20,659 nt of DNA from CAZKTS01 sp964555735 (GCA_964555735.1 CAZKTS010000165.1:1-20659); one strand, 5' to 3'. Counted from the first letter of the stretch, positions 1 through 7,301 are shown. The notes: generated by a model not told the origin, from the sequence alone. Numbers and translations are program-made.

Positions 1-89
1 AGGTGCGCGACGAAGCCGGCGCGGAAGCCGGCTGGGTCGGCGCGAACGAGCGCGAGGACCCGCCGTACGAGACGGTGCAGGCGCGACAT
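1..89 (-). CDS. N-terminal fragment of an unidentified protein (runs off left edge)
   Basis: An ATG at 89 opens a minus-strand frame that stays open to the window edge. It gives 29 residues beginning MSRLHRLVRRVLALVRAD and continuing as a hydrophobic/basic stretch (PAGFRAGFVAHL). Nearly all third codon positions are G or C, as in the real genes nearby, while the overlapping plus-strand frame reads as low-complexity. The basic, amphipathic start could lead into a membrane segment, but too little is present to name a family. No clear Shine-Dalgarno sequence or leaderless -10 is seen. It lies downstream of dnaE2 on the same strand, 112 bp after the dnaE2 stop. A frame shifted by one base, starting at ATG 115, is an alternative I consider less likely. 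Confidence 0.4.
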   Translation of the reverse strand, partial: MSRLHRLVRRVLALVRADPAGFRAGFVAH

Positions 90-201
90 TGCTCGGGACT
101 CGGAGGCTCGTTCATGGCGACGGCTCGTCGGCGGGTCGGGGTGCGGGAACCCGAACAGGGTACTCGCACCGTCTCCGTCGGTTCCTCAGGCCTGCGCGCG
201 G

Positions 202-3200
202 CTAGTGGAAGTCGCGCGACTTGATGAGCGCCGCCGGGCGCAGGTCGAGCACCTCGATCGAGCGCGCGAGCAGGTTGATGACGCCCTGGTGACGTTCGAG
301 CAGCCCGCGCACCACGAGGGCCGGCGAGGTGCGCGCGATCCGGCGGTAGCGCTTCCACACGTCGGGCGTGCAGATCACGTTCACGAGCCCGGTCTCGTCC
401 TCGAGGTTCACGAACACCACTCCCTTGGCCGTCTCCGGCTGCTGGCGGTGGGTCACCACCCCGCCCACCTCGACGATCGTCCGGTGCGGGAGATCCCGGA
501 GCTCCTCGGCGGTCACCGCGCCGCGCGCCCGGAGCCGTTCGCGTGCGAACTCGGTGGGGTGGTGACCGGGTGACATCCCGGTGGCCCACAGGTCGGCCGC
601 CGCCTCGTCGGCCGGGTCCATCCCCGGCAGCGGGGGCGCCTCGACCCCGGTGACGACGCCGGGCAACGTGCCGGGCTTCGCGTCGCGCAACGCCCCGGCG
701 GCCCAGAGCGCGTCACGCCGCTCCACCCCGAGCGACCCGAACGCGCCCGCGGTGGCGAGCGCCTCGAGCGCGTCGACCGATGCGCCGGTGCGGCGGGTGA
801 ACTGCTCGAGGTCGGCGAACGGGCCGTCCGCGTCGCGCTCGGTGTCGATGCGACCGAGCAGATACTCGGAGAGGCCGCGGACGTACCGCAGGCCGGTGCG
901 CACCGCGTGCGTCGAGGGATCGGCATGCCAGCCCGCGCGCGGCACGCCGATGGGATCGACCGCGTCGCTGCGGCGTTCGAGCGTGCAGTCGGCGCGCGAC
1001 CGGTTGACGTCGGGACCGAGCACCTCCACCCCATGGCGGATGGCGTCGCGCGTGATGCTGTGCGGCGAGTAGAAGCCCATCGGCTGCGCGTTGAGCAGCG
1101 CGCACGCGAACTCGGCCGGGTAGTGCAGCTTCACCCAGGCGCTCGAGTACACGAGGTAGGCGAAGCTCACCGAGTGGCTCTCGGGGAACCCGAAGCGCGC
1201 GAAGGACTCGAGCTTGTGGAAGATCTCCTCGGCGGTGGCGCCGGTGATCCCCCGCTCGGCCATGCCCGCCATCAGGCGGTCGCGCAGTGCGTTCATGCGC
1301 GCGTGTGATCGCTTCGATCCCATCGCCTGGCGCAGGCGGTCGGCCTCGCCCGGCGTGAAGCCCGCGGCGTCGATCGCGATCTGCATGAGCTGCTCCTGGA
1401 ACAGCGGCACGCCGAGGGTCTTCTTCAGGCACGGCTCGAGGATCGGGTGCGGGTAGGTGACCGGCTCCTGGCCGTTGCGGCGACGGAGGTACGGATGCAC
1501 CGAGCCGCCCTGGATCGGGCCGGGACGGATGAGTGCGACCTCCACCACGAGGTCGTAGAACTCGCGAGGGCGCAGCCGCGGGAGCGTGGCCATCTGCGCG
1601 CGGCTCTCCACCTGGAACACGCCGACGGTGTCGGCCGCGCACAGCAGGTCGTAGACCTCGTCCTCCTGCGGGATGGTGGCGAGGTCGACGTCGACGCCTT
1701 CGTGCTCGCGGATGAGGTCGACGGCGAGGTGCAGCATCGTGAGCATCCCGAGGCCGAGCAGGTCGAACTTCACGAGCCCCGCGGCGGCGCAGTCGTCCTT
1801 GTCCCACTGGAGCACGGAGCGGTCCTCCATGCGTGCCCACTCCACCGGGCAGAACTCCACGAGCGGCCGGTCGGCCATGACCATCCCGCCGGAGTGGATG
1901 CCGAGGTGCCGGGGGAAGTCGAGCACCTGGTCGGCGAGGTCGAGCACGAGCTCCGGCACGGGCACTCCCTCTTCCTTCACGCCGTCGAACGCCGCACCGT
2001 CGCGCCCCCAGCGGTCGATCCACTTGGTGAGCGCATCCGCGTGGCCGGGTGAGAGGCCCGCGGCCTTCGCCATCTCGCGCATGGCCGAGCGGGGTCGGTA
2101 GGTGATGACGTTGGCCACCTGCGCGGCACGGTCGCGTCCGTACTTGCCGTAGACGTATTGGATGACCTCCTCGCGTCGCTGGTGCTCGATGTCGAGGTCG
2201 ATGTCGGGCGGGCCGTCGCGCTCGGGGGCCAAGAAGCGCTCGAAGAGCAGCCCGAGGTCGACCGCGTCGGCCTTGGTGACGCCGAGCGCGTAGCAGACCG
2301 CACTGTTGGCCGCGCTGCCCCGACCCTGGCAGTAGATGTCATGGTGCGCGCAGAACTCGACGATGTCGACGATGAGCAGGAAGTAGCCGGGGAAGCCGAG
2401 CTGCTCGATGATGTCGAGCTCGTACGCGAGCTGGCGCATCGCCTGCTCGTGCTTGGGGTGGGTCGGCGGGTACCGCCGAGCCGCGCCGCGCCGGGTGAGC
2501 TCACGCAACCACGACATGTCGGTGTGGTCGTCGGGGACGCCGAGGTCGGGCAGGTTCGGGGCCGCGAGCCGGAGGTCGAACGCGCACTGCTCGGCGACCT
2601 CGACCGTGCGCTCCACCGCGCCGGGCCAGCGCGCGAACCGGCGGGCCTGCTCGGCCGGGCTCCGCAGGTGTGCGAACCCGGCGGCCGGCAGCCAGCCGTC
2701 CATCTCGTCGAGTGAGCGTCGGGCGCGGACCGCGGCGAGCGCGGTGGCGAGCGGTCGTTGCGCGGGGGTGGCGTAGTGCACGTTGTTGGTGGCGACGACC
2801 TCGACGTCGGCCCGCATCGCCACCTCGGCGAGCGCGTCGTTGCGGTGGCGGTCGATCGGGTCGCCGTGGTCCCACAGCTCGACGAGGATGCGATCCCGCC
2901 CGAACGCATGGACGAGCCGGTCGAGCTCGCGCCGGGCCGCCGCGGGACCCTCGGCGAGGAGCGCGCGCGGCACCGTGCCCTTCCGGCACCCGGTGAGGAT
3001 GCGCCACGAGTCGTTGGCGGTGCTCGCCCGGTTGCCGGTGAGGTGGACGGGCGCGCGTGCCGCCGCCGCGAGCTCGGGGATCGTGAACCGCGGCGCGCCC
3101 TTCTCGCCGGCCATCTGCGCACCGCTGATCGCGCGGGCGAGGCGCGCGTGTCCGACCGGCCCCTCGGCGAGGACGATGAGGTGTTCACCCACCGGGTCCG

Positions 3201-3432
3201 CGACACCGGGCTCGAGCTTCGTGTCGAGCGTGACCTCCGCACCGAAGATCGTGGGCAGGCCCACCTGCTTGGCCGCGACCGCGAAGCGCACCACGCCGTA
3301 GAAGCCGTCGTGGTCGGTGACGGCGAGAGCGGCCAGGCCGAGGCGCGCGGCCTCCTCGGCCAGGTCCTCGGGGTGGCTGGCGCCGTCGAGGAACGAGAAG
3401 TTGGTGTGGCAGTGCAGCTCGGCGTAGGTCAC
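202..3432 (-). CDS. dnaE2: Error-prone DNA polymerase DnaE2 (SOS mutasome, ImuC)
   Basis: C-family DNA polymerase alpha subunit of the DnaE2/ImuC type, which performs translesion synthesis and damage-induced mutagenesis with ImuA' and ImuB. The 1076-residue product starts with a PHP domain (AELHCHTNFSFLDGAS, His7 and His9). It has the signature QGRGSAANSAVCYALG and the palm motif PDIDLD (Asp410 and Asp412, two of the metal-binding acids), and ends with an OB-fold-like segment (VEVGGVVTHRQQPETAKGVV) before the C-terminus. Length matches the family. I chose the GTG at 3432, preceded by GGGGGGAAGCAGGAC, because the product then begins right at the PHP motif. An in-frame ATG at 3534 lies upstream of the LexA box and the predicted promoter, so it would not be on the transcript. 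Regulation by LexA is expected from the box at 3512-3525. It is transcribed separately from imuA'-imuB. Confidence 0.95.
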   Translation of the reverse strand: MTYAELHCHTNFSFLDGASHPEDLAEEAARLGLAALAVTDHDGFYGVVRFAVAAKQVGLPTIFGAEVTLDTKLEPGVADPVGEHLIVLAEGPVGHARLARAISGAQMAGEKGAPRFTIPELAAAARAPVHLTGNRASTANDSWRILTGCRKGTVPRALLAEGPAAARRELDRLVHAFGRDRILVELWDHGDPIDRHRNDALAEVAMRADVEVVATNNVHYATPAQRPLATALAAVRARRSLDEMDGWLPAAGFAHLRSPAEQARRFARWPGAVERTVEVAEQCAFDLRLAAPNLPDLGVPDDHTDMSWLRELTRRGAARRYPPTHPKHEQAMRQLAYELDIIEQLGFPGYFLLIVDIVEFCAHHDIYCQGRGSAANSAVCYALGVTKADAVDLGLLFERFLAPERDGPPDIDLDIEHQRREEVIQYVYGKYGRDRAAQVANVITYRPRSAMREMAKAAGLSPGHADALTKWIDRWGRDGAAFDGVKEEGVPVPELVLDLADQVLDFPRHLGIHSGGMVMADRPLVEFCPVEWARMEDRSVLQWDKDDCAAAGLVKFDLLGLGMLTMLHLAVDLIREHEGVDVDLATIPQEDEVYDLLCAADTVGVFQVESRAQMATLPRLRPREFYDLVVEVALIRPGPIQGGSVHPYLRRRNGQEPVTYPHPILEPCLKKTLGVPLFQEQLMQIAIDAAGFTPGEADRLRQAMGSKRSHARMNALRDRLMAGMAERGITGATAEEIFHKLESFARFGFPESHSVSFAYLVYSSAWVKLHYPAEFACALLNAQPMGFYSPHSITRDAIRHGVEVLGPDVNRSRADCTLERRSDAVDPIGVPRAGWHADPSTHAVRTGLRYVRGLSEYLLGRIDTERDADGPFADLEQFTRRTGASVDALEALATAGAFGSLGVERRDALWAAGALRDAKPGTLPGVVTGVEAPPLPGMDPADEAAADLWATGMSPGHHPTEFARERLRARGAVTAEELRDLPHRTIVEVGGVVTHRQQPETAKGVVFVNLEDETGLVNVICTPDVWKRYRRIARTSPALVVRGLLERHQGVINLLARSIEVLDLRPAALIKSRDFH

Positions 3433-3494
3433 GTCCTGCTTCCCCCCGGACCGGGGCTCCCCCTGCGGACCGGCTCCGCTCCGGCGCGTCGCAG

Positions 3495-3536
3495 GGGGAC
3501 GTCGACCGTACCGAACACCTGTTCGATCCCGCAAGG
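3495..3536 (-). promoter_or_regulatory. LexA (SOS) box and promoter of dnaE2
   Basis: On the minus strand the 14-mer CGAACAGGTGTTCG (3525-3512) is a perfect inverted repeat, CGAAC-N4-GTTCG. This is the known actinobacterial LexA operator. It lies between a possible -35 TTGCGG and a possible -10 TACGGT with an 18-nt spacer, so bound LexA would cover the spacer. The predicted transcript would have a leader of about 60-70 nt before the GTG at 3432. The same arrangement recurs in front of imuA'. The box is clear from sequence; the -35 and -10 are inferred. Confidence 0.85.
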
Positions 3537-3562
3537 TGGCTCAGGTCAAGAGACAGAGGCCG

Positions 3563-3611
3563 GTTCTTGGCACGTTGCGTCAGTCCATATGACACGCAAC
3601 GTGCCAAGAAC
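3563..3611. repeat. Perfect 18-bp inverted repeat with 13-nt centre
   Basis: The arms GTTCTTGGCACGTTGCGT (3563-3580) and ACGCAACGTGCCAAGAAC (3594-3611) are exact reverse complements, separated by 13 nt. They flank a possible -10 (TATGAC, 3588-3593) in front of the reductase gene. No T-tract follows on either strand, so a terminator is unlikely. An operator for a dimeric repressor is the best guess; a stable RNA hairpin or the relic of a small mobile element are alternatives. Confidence 0.8.
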
Positions 3612-3999
3612 GGGCCCTTCGACCCCCAAGGAGCGCGACGATCGGGAGGTGCCGGACCTCACCGACGTCGCCGACGAGGACTTCTGCTACCTCACGACGC
3701 GGGGACGGGTCACCGGGGAGCCGCACGAGATCGAGATCTGGTTCGCGGTCGGGTCGCCGGCGACGCTCTACCTGATGGCGGGTGGCCGCGACCGCTCCGA
3801 CTGGGTGCGCAACCTCATCGCCGAGCCGGCCGTCACCGTGCGCGTGCGCGGCACGACGTACGACGCGACCGCGCGGGTCGTCGAGGCGGGCACGGCGGAG
3901 GACGCGCGAGCGCGCGCACTCCTGTTCGAGAAGTACGACGACGGCAGCCTCGCGAGCTGGCGCGACGCAGCGCTGCCCGTCGCGCTCGACGTGCGCTAG
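3601..3999 (+). CDS. Deazaflavin (F420)-dependent nitroreductase-family protein, split-barrel fold
   Basis: A small split beta-barrel protein of the nitroreductase-family deazaflavin-dependent oxidoreductase group (DUF385-like). It is recognised by DEDFCYLTTRGRVTGEPHEI, then LYLMAGGRDRSDWVRNL and the following EPAVTVRVRG. Members bind F420 or a related cofactor and reduce various substrates; the substrate here is unknown. The conserved region begins at about 3652. Three in-frame starts are possible. GTG 3601 sits 7 nt after TATGAC, the spacing of leaderless genes elsewhere in this window, and I chose it. ATG 3589 lies inside that possible -10. GTG 3649 begins just before the conserved region and has AAGGAG 15 nt upstream. 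The stop codon overlaps the stop of the convergent gene at 3996 within a shared CTAG. An 18-bp inverted repeat surrounds the presumed promoter. Family confidence is high; the start is uncertain. Confidence 0.85.
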   Translation: MPRTGPSTPKERDDREVPDLTDVADEDFCYLTTRGRVTGEPHEIEIWFAVGSPATLYLMAGGRDRSDWVRNLIAEPAVTVRVRGTTYDATARVVEAGTAEDARARALLFEKYDDGSLASWRDAALPVALDVR

Positions 4000-4307
4000 G
4001 CGGCCCAGAGCTGCAGGTACTTCTTCCGCGCGAAGAGCGAGTAGAAGATCGCGGTGAACGGGTTCGGCTTGGGACGGGCGCCGAGCCTCGCCGTCCCGCC
4101 GGGCGACACGTCGACGGTCACTGCCGGGCTCGTCGCCCAGTCGATCTTCAGCAGCACCTCGTGCGACCCAGGTGCCACCGCGAACGACTGCGTCTCGCCC
4201 TCCTTGATGCGCCCCACCTCGGTGCCGTCGACCAGCACGCGGTAGGCCCGCGCCTTGTCGACGTAGGCCTTCTCCCGGGCGATCTCGATCGTTCCTTGTG
4301 CGCTCAT
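3996..4307 (-). CDS. Small conserved protein with a PEGA-like beta-sandwich, SOS cluster neighbour
   Basis: A 103-residue protein. Residues about 18-75 carry RVLVDGTEVGRIKEGET followed by FAVAPGSHEVLLKIDW, the pattern of small PEGA-like or carboxypeptidase-regulatory-like beta-sandwich domains. A hydrophobic, basic tail follows (AIFYSLFARKKYLQLW). There is no signal peptide or clear membrane span, although the tail could touch a membrane. No catalytic residues are evident, and I do not know its function. It begins 23 bp after the imuB stop on the same strand, so read-through from the SOS operon is possible. It also has its own -10, TACGTT, exactly 6 nt before the ATG, with no Shine-Dalgarno sequence, which suggests independent leaderless expression. 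Confidence 0.8.
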   Translation of the reverse strand: MSAQGTIEIAREKAYVDKARAYRVLVDGTEVGRIKEGETQSFAVAPGSHEVLLKIDWATSPAVTVDVSPGGTARLGARPKPNPFTAIFYSLFARKKYLQLWAA

Positions 4308-4313
4308 GCCGGG

Positions 4314-4319
4314 AACGTA
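4314..4319 (-). promoter_or_regulatory. Leaderless -10 element of the PEGA-like gene
   Basis: TACGTT on the minus strand, then 6 nt, then the ATG at 4307. Transcription would start at or next to the A of the ATG. No ribosome-binding site is seen. No convincing -35 was identified. Confidence 0.5.
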
Positions 4320-4330
4320 CCCGGGGACCC

Positions 4331-6022
4331 TCAGTCGTAGACGGCTTCCACGCCGGCACGGCCGCCCTCCACCACCACGAGGCAGGCGACCTCGAGCTCA
4401 CCGCCCTGCTCGCCGCCGACGACCACCTGCCACAACGCTCGCCGTCGACGGCGACGGCGGTCCCACCAGCGGAGGTCGTGCGGCCAGGGTCCGGCCCACG
4501 CGCGCACCGTGCCGCCTCCGTCGGGCAGCGCGTCGCACCGGAGCCGCGCCGGCGCGGCCGACGCCTCGCCGCGCGCCGACACCGTGACCGGCGCGCCGGT
4601 GGCGTCGAGCAGCGACGCGTCGAGCGGCGGCGAGTGCACTCGCGCCGGCGGTGGCCCCGGGATCGCACCGGGCCAGGTGGCCACCTCTCCCCCGCCCGAG
4701 TCTTCTTCGCGCGGCTCCCCCCACGGCACCCAGCGCACCCGTTCCGACGGCGCGCGCCCGCCGCGCGACACCGCGGTGAGCACCGCATCGCGCCCGAGGA
4801 TCCCCTGGAGGCGCACGAGCGCTCGCGACGCGCGGTCGTGCGCGGCGGCGTCGCCGCCCCAGAAGCCGAGCTGACGGCCGGTCGCCGCCACCACGCGGTC
4901 GGGCGCGAGCCGCAGGAGCGCCAGTCGCCCCGTCTGGTCGCACTCACTCGCCGGGCGGGATACCCGCCCGTCGCCCTCCGGGTCGTTCGTCGCTCCGACC
5001 CACGCCTCCAGCTGCCACCGCACCCGGGCGACGAGCGTCGTCGGCGTGAGCGAGCCCTCGTGGCGCCAGCAGCGGCGGAGCTGCTCGGCGTGCTCGGTCT
5101 CGGCCTCCACCACCACCTGCGTGCACGCGAGGCCAAGGGTGTCGAGCCGCTCGAGCAGCCGGTCGGCGAGCACCTTGGCCGCGAAGGCGGCCTCGTCGAC
5201 ACGTGCCGCCGGCGGGTCGAACTCCCAGGTCTCGGCGAGGTCGGGCGGCGGCGGCGCGGGCGGCGCAGTGTGCTCGTCGAGACCGGACGCGAGGCGGTGC
5301 GCGCGCACGCCGTCGGCGCCGAAGCGGGCGAGGACCGCACCTACCGGGAGCGCGGCCAGGTCGGCCAGGGTGGGCAGGCCGAGCCGGACGAGGAGGCCAG
5401 CGAGATCGGCACCGCCGTCGATCGCCGTGAGCACCCGCACCGGCCACGGCCCGACGAACGCCGGCGTCTCGCCGACCGGCACCACGCGCCTGCCGATCGC
5501 GCCGGCGGTGCGCGCGGCCAGGCGCGCCGCGAACGCGCCGTCGGCCACGCCCACGCGCGCATCGGCGATGCCGGTGGCGCGCACCGCGTCGAGTACCCGC
5601 ACTGCGAGCGCGTCGTCGCCGCCGAAGTAGCGGGACGGCCCGCGCGTGGGGAAGGTGAGCACGCCCGGCCGTTCGAGCACGATCGCCGGGGTGACCTCCT
5701 CGGTGGCGCGGGCGACGACCTCGAAGGTGCGCGCCTCGGCCGCCGGGTCGGCGTCGAGCACGGTGAGGCCCGCGCACCGCGCCTCGGCCTCGCGGCGGCG
5801 CAGACCGAAGACGACGCCCTCGGCCGCAGCCTCCGACGACATCGCGAGGACGACCGGACCGCGGGAGTTGGGGTCACGCTCATCGGCTCCCAGCACCGCG
5901 ACCGGGATGCCGTCGAGCGACGGGTCCTCGCGACGTGCGGTCGTGACCGCCCACGCGGGGCACCACACGCACAAGGTCCGCTGCGCCCGCCCCGTGTCCT
6001 CCGGGTCGGGCGCGCCGGTCAC
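4331..6022 (-). CDS. imuB: ImuB, catalytically inactive Y-family polymerase homologue
   Basis: A 563-residue Y-family polymerase homologue that acts as the hub of the ImuA'-ImuB-DnaE2 mutasome and links DnaE2 to the sliding clamp. The N-terminus LCVWCPAWAV stands where active Y-family enzymes have their first metal-binding acids. The later SxDE-type motif is replaced by PSRYFGGDD (about residue 129), so it should not polymerise. Little-finger-like sequence follows from about residue 265. A clamp-binding-like motif QLGFWG is at residues 384-389, comparable to the QLPLWG motif known in mycobacterial ImuB. The C-terminal region carries the ImuB-type tail. The GTG start overlaps the imuA' stop as GTGA, indicating translational coupling. 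Expression should follow the LexA-controlled promoter in front of imuA'. Confidence 0.93.
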   Translation of the reverse strand: MTGAPDPEDTGRAQRTLCVWCPAWAVTTARREDPSLDGIPVAVLGADERDPNSRGPVVLAMSSEAAAEGVVFGLRRREAEARCAGLTVLDADPAAEARTFEVVARATEEVTPAIVLERPGVLTFPTRGPSRYFGGDDALAVRVLDAVRATGIADARVGVADGAFAARLAARTAGAIGRRVVPVGETPAFVGPWPVRVLTAIDGGADLAGLLVRLGLPTLADLAALPVGAVLARFGADGVRAHRLASGLDEHTAPPAPPPPDLAETWEFDPPAARVDEAAFAAKVLADRLLERLDTLGLACTQVVVEAETEHAEQLRRCWRHEGSLTPTTLVARVRWQLEAWVGATNDPEGDGRVSRPASECDQTGRLALLRLAPDRVVAATGRQLGFWGGDAAAHDRASRALVRLQGILGRDAVLTAVSRGGRAPSERVRWVPWGEPREEDSGGGEVATWPGAIPGPPPARVHSPPLDASLLDATGAPVTVSARGEASAAPARLRCDALPDGGGTVRAWAGPWPHDLRWWDRRRRRRRALWQVVVGGEQGGELEVACLVVVEGGRAGVEAVYD

Positions 6023-6681
6023 GCGACGAGGATCCCGTCGCGCGTGCGCGCCGCGGCACCCTGGCCGTCGACCCGTACCACCAGCTCACGGTGCTCGAGC
6101 AGCCCCGCACCGTCGGCGAGTCCGCGCCAGCGTCCGCCGCCCGCGACGAGCCGCAGCCCGGCGTCGGCCGGCCAGCGCACCGACGTCGACACCACCACCA
6201 GCACCGCGCCGCGCTCGCGCGTGCGCGCGACGAGGCGGCGTGCGTCGGCGTACGAAACATGCCGCGGCAGCTCGGCGATGACGAGGGTGACGCCTTCGAG
6301 CAGCGCGGCGACCGACGCCGCCCACTGCGCGGGTTCGACCCCGCGCAGCACCGCGAAGCGATCGAGCGCGACGCCCGCCGCCTCGGCCGCCTCCGCGCCC
6401 AGTGTGCAGCCGAGGTCGACCGCGCCCGCCCACTCCCCCGCGTCCGTGACCGCCGCGGCGAGCGACAGCGCGAGCGTGGTGACCCCACCGCCGAGCCGGC
6501 CCCCGACCGTCGCGGTCAGACCCCGGCGGAGGACCCCACCAGGAAGCAGGGAGCCGAGCTCTCCCCGCACCACCAGCGCCCGCTCCCGGGCGAGGACGAC
6601 GGGCCGGGCGACCTCGTCGACCGCGCGCAGCCGGGCCCGGGCCTCCGCATCCCGCCGCGGCAGGGCTGCCTTCTCCGCCAT
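6019..6681 (-). CDS. imuA': ImuA', RecA-like mutasome accessory protein
   Basis: A 220-residue RecA-fold protein, recognised by its position directly in front of imuB and by a RecA-like core. Residues about 45-80 (LPGGVLRRGLTATVGGRLG, then GVTTLALSLAAAV) correspond to the strand and P-loop. Later segments include VTLVIAELPRHVSYADARRL and AVLVVVSTSVRW. The P-loop reads GRLGGGVT where Walker A requires GxxxxGK[ST]; the lysine is a valine, so normal ATP hydrolysis is unlikely. Actinobacterial ImuA' is required for DnaE2-dependent mutagenesis. The ATG at 6681 has no Shine-Dalgarno sequence but lies 6 nt after a -10-like TATACC, so the mRNA may be leaderless. A LexA box lies 13 nt upstream of the ATG. 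The stop overlaps the imuB start. Confidence 0.85.
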   Translation of the reverse strand: MAEKAALPRRDAEARARLRAVDEVARPVVLARERALVVRGELGSLLPGGVLRRGLTATVGGRLGGGVTTLALSLAAAVTDAGEWAGAVDLGCTLGAEAAEAAGVALDRFAVLRGVEPAQWAASVAALLEGVTLVIAELPRHVSYADARRLVARTRERGAVLVVVSTSVRWPADAGLRLVAGGGRWRGLADGAGLLEHRELVVRVDGQGAAARTRDGILVA

Positions 6682-6717
6682 CCGTCAGGTATAGCGAACA
6701 CCTGTTCGATCAGGCAA
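6682..6717 (-). promoter_or_regulatory. LexA (SOS) box and leaderless promoter of imuA'-imuB
   Basis: The 14-mer CGAACAGGTGTTCG (6708-6695, minus strand) is identical to the box in front of dnaE2. It lies between a -35-like TTGCCT and a -10-like TATACC with an 18-nt spacer. TATACC is followed by 6 nt and then the ATG, so transcription would begin at the start codon. Seventeen bases around the box (GATCGAACAGGTGTTCG) are the same at both loci. Confidence 0.88.
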
Positions 6718-6730
6718 CTGCCAGTGTCCG

Positions 6731-6877
6731 TCAGTCGCAGCAGCCCTCGTACTGCAGGAGCCAGACGACGGCGATCAGGACGAGAGCGAGGACCGCGACC
6801 ACCGGGACGATGCAAGCGACGCGCGTGGCGCGGCGATGCCCCGCCGCGTACTCGTCGTCAGAGTCGGGTGGCAGCAA
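6731..6877 (-). CDS. Small single-pass membrane peptide (48 residues)
   Basis: A short minus-strand frame, from a TTG at 6877 to the stop at 6731, encodes an acidic N-terminus (LPPDSDDEY), a basic stretch (GHRRATRVA), one hydrophobic span (CIVPVVAVLALVLIAVVWLL) and a tail QYEGCCD with two cysteines. The positive-inside pattern suggests the N-terminus is in the cytoplasm and the Cys-Cys tail outside. It overlaps the 3' end of the coiled-coil gene by 20 bp, which could give translational coupling; GGCGGA upstream is only a weak ribosome-binding site. No function is known. The clear hydrophobic span with flanking charges is the main reason to believe it is a gene, and the start codon is a guess. 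Confidence 0.5.
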   Translation of the reverse strand: MLPPDSDDEYAAGHRRATRVACIVPVVAVLALVLIAVVWLLQYEGCCD

Positions 6878-7211
6878 GGACGAGTCCGCCGAAGCCGATG
6901 ACGGCGGCGAGGTTCGCGAGGACGAGTGTGCGGGTCTGGACCGAGATCGCCTGCGCGAGCTCGGACCGCAGCGTCCCGATCACGTACGTCTCCGACGCCT
7001 TGAGATCCCGCCGGAGCCCGTCGACCTCGCTCGTCAGGTCCCGCCGGAGCCCGTCGACCTCGCTCGTCAGCAGCATCAAATCCTGCTTCGTCGCGAGATC
7101 ACCCCAGCCGACGGGCGGCAGGTGCTCCATCAGCGTGCCCGCCTCGTCGGCGCCGAGCACCTGCTCGAGCCTCTGGTGCAGCGCGTACCTGGTTCGCTCA
7201 TCCGCGGCCAT
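6858..7211 (-). CDS. Coiled-coil protein with C-terminal membrane anchor
   Basis: A 117-residue protein, MAADERTRYALHQRLEQVLG at the N-terminus, followed by TLMEHLPPVGWGDLATKQDL. The middle (about residues 62-95) is a coiled coil built on two exact 11-residue repeats, LTSEVDGLRRD. The C-terminus ends in one membrane span (about residues 97-116: LVLANLAAVIGFGGLVLAA). Similar small proteins with the MEHLPPVGW motif are, from memory, common in Acidimicrobiia and related bacteria, but I know no function for them. The ATG at 7211 is preceded by GGGAGACCTACG, a good ribosome-binding site. A longer frame from an upstream start at 7310 would overlap arr and is unlikely. It diverges from arr. Confidence 0.75.
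   Translation of the reverse strand: MAADERTRYALHQRLEQVLGADEAGTLMEHLPPVGWGDLATKQDLMLLTSEVDGLRRDLTSEVDGLRRDLKASETYVIGTLRSELAQAISVQTRTLVLANLAAVIGFGGLVLAATRL
7006..7070. repeat. 33-bp perfect tandem duplication inside the coiled-coil gene
   Basis: The unit beginning TCCCGCCGGAGCCCGTCGAC at 7006 recurs at 7039 without mismatch for 32 bases. Each unit encodes 11 residues, so the coiled coil is extended by one hendecad without a frame change. Confidence 0.9.
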
Positions 7212-7301
7212 CGTAGGTCTCCCGAGTCCCAATACCAGCGGGGGAAGCGTCGCCACACCTACGAACCAGGTATGACGCCGGGTCGTCGCATCATGGATGG
7301 G

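Noticed and set aside
124..170. CGAAC-like sequence as a third LexA box
   Set aside because: Only a half-site (CGAACAGGGTAC); the GTTCG half is missing.
3..224. Plus-strand open frame of 73 residues at the left edge
   Set aside because: No recognisable domain, overlaps the dnaE2 3' end, and the opposite strand gives a more protein-like frame.
713..3301. Several long open frames antisense or shifted within dnaE2
   Set aside because: Arg/Ala/Pro-rich translations typical of high-GC shadow frames; no domains.
3432..3534. Longer dnaE2 starting at ATG 3534
   Set aside because: The start codon would lie upstream of the LexA box and predicted promoter, the extra 34 residues are low-complexity, and GTG 3432 has a good ribosome-binding site.
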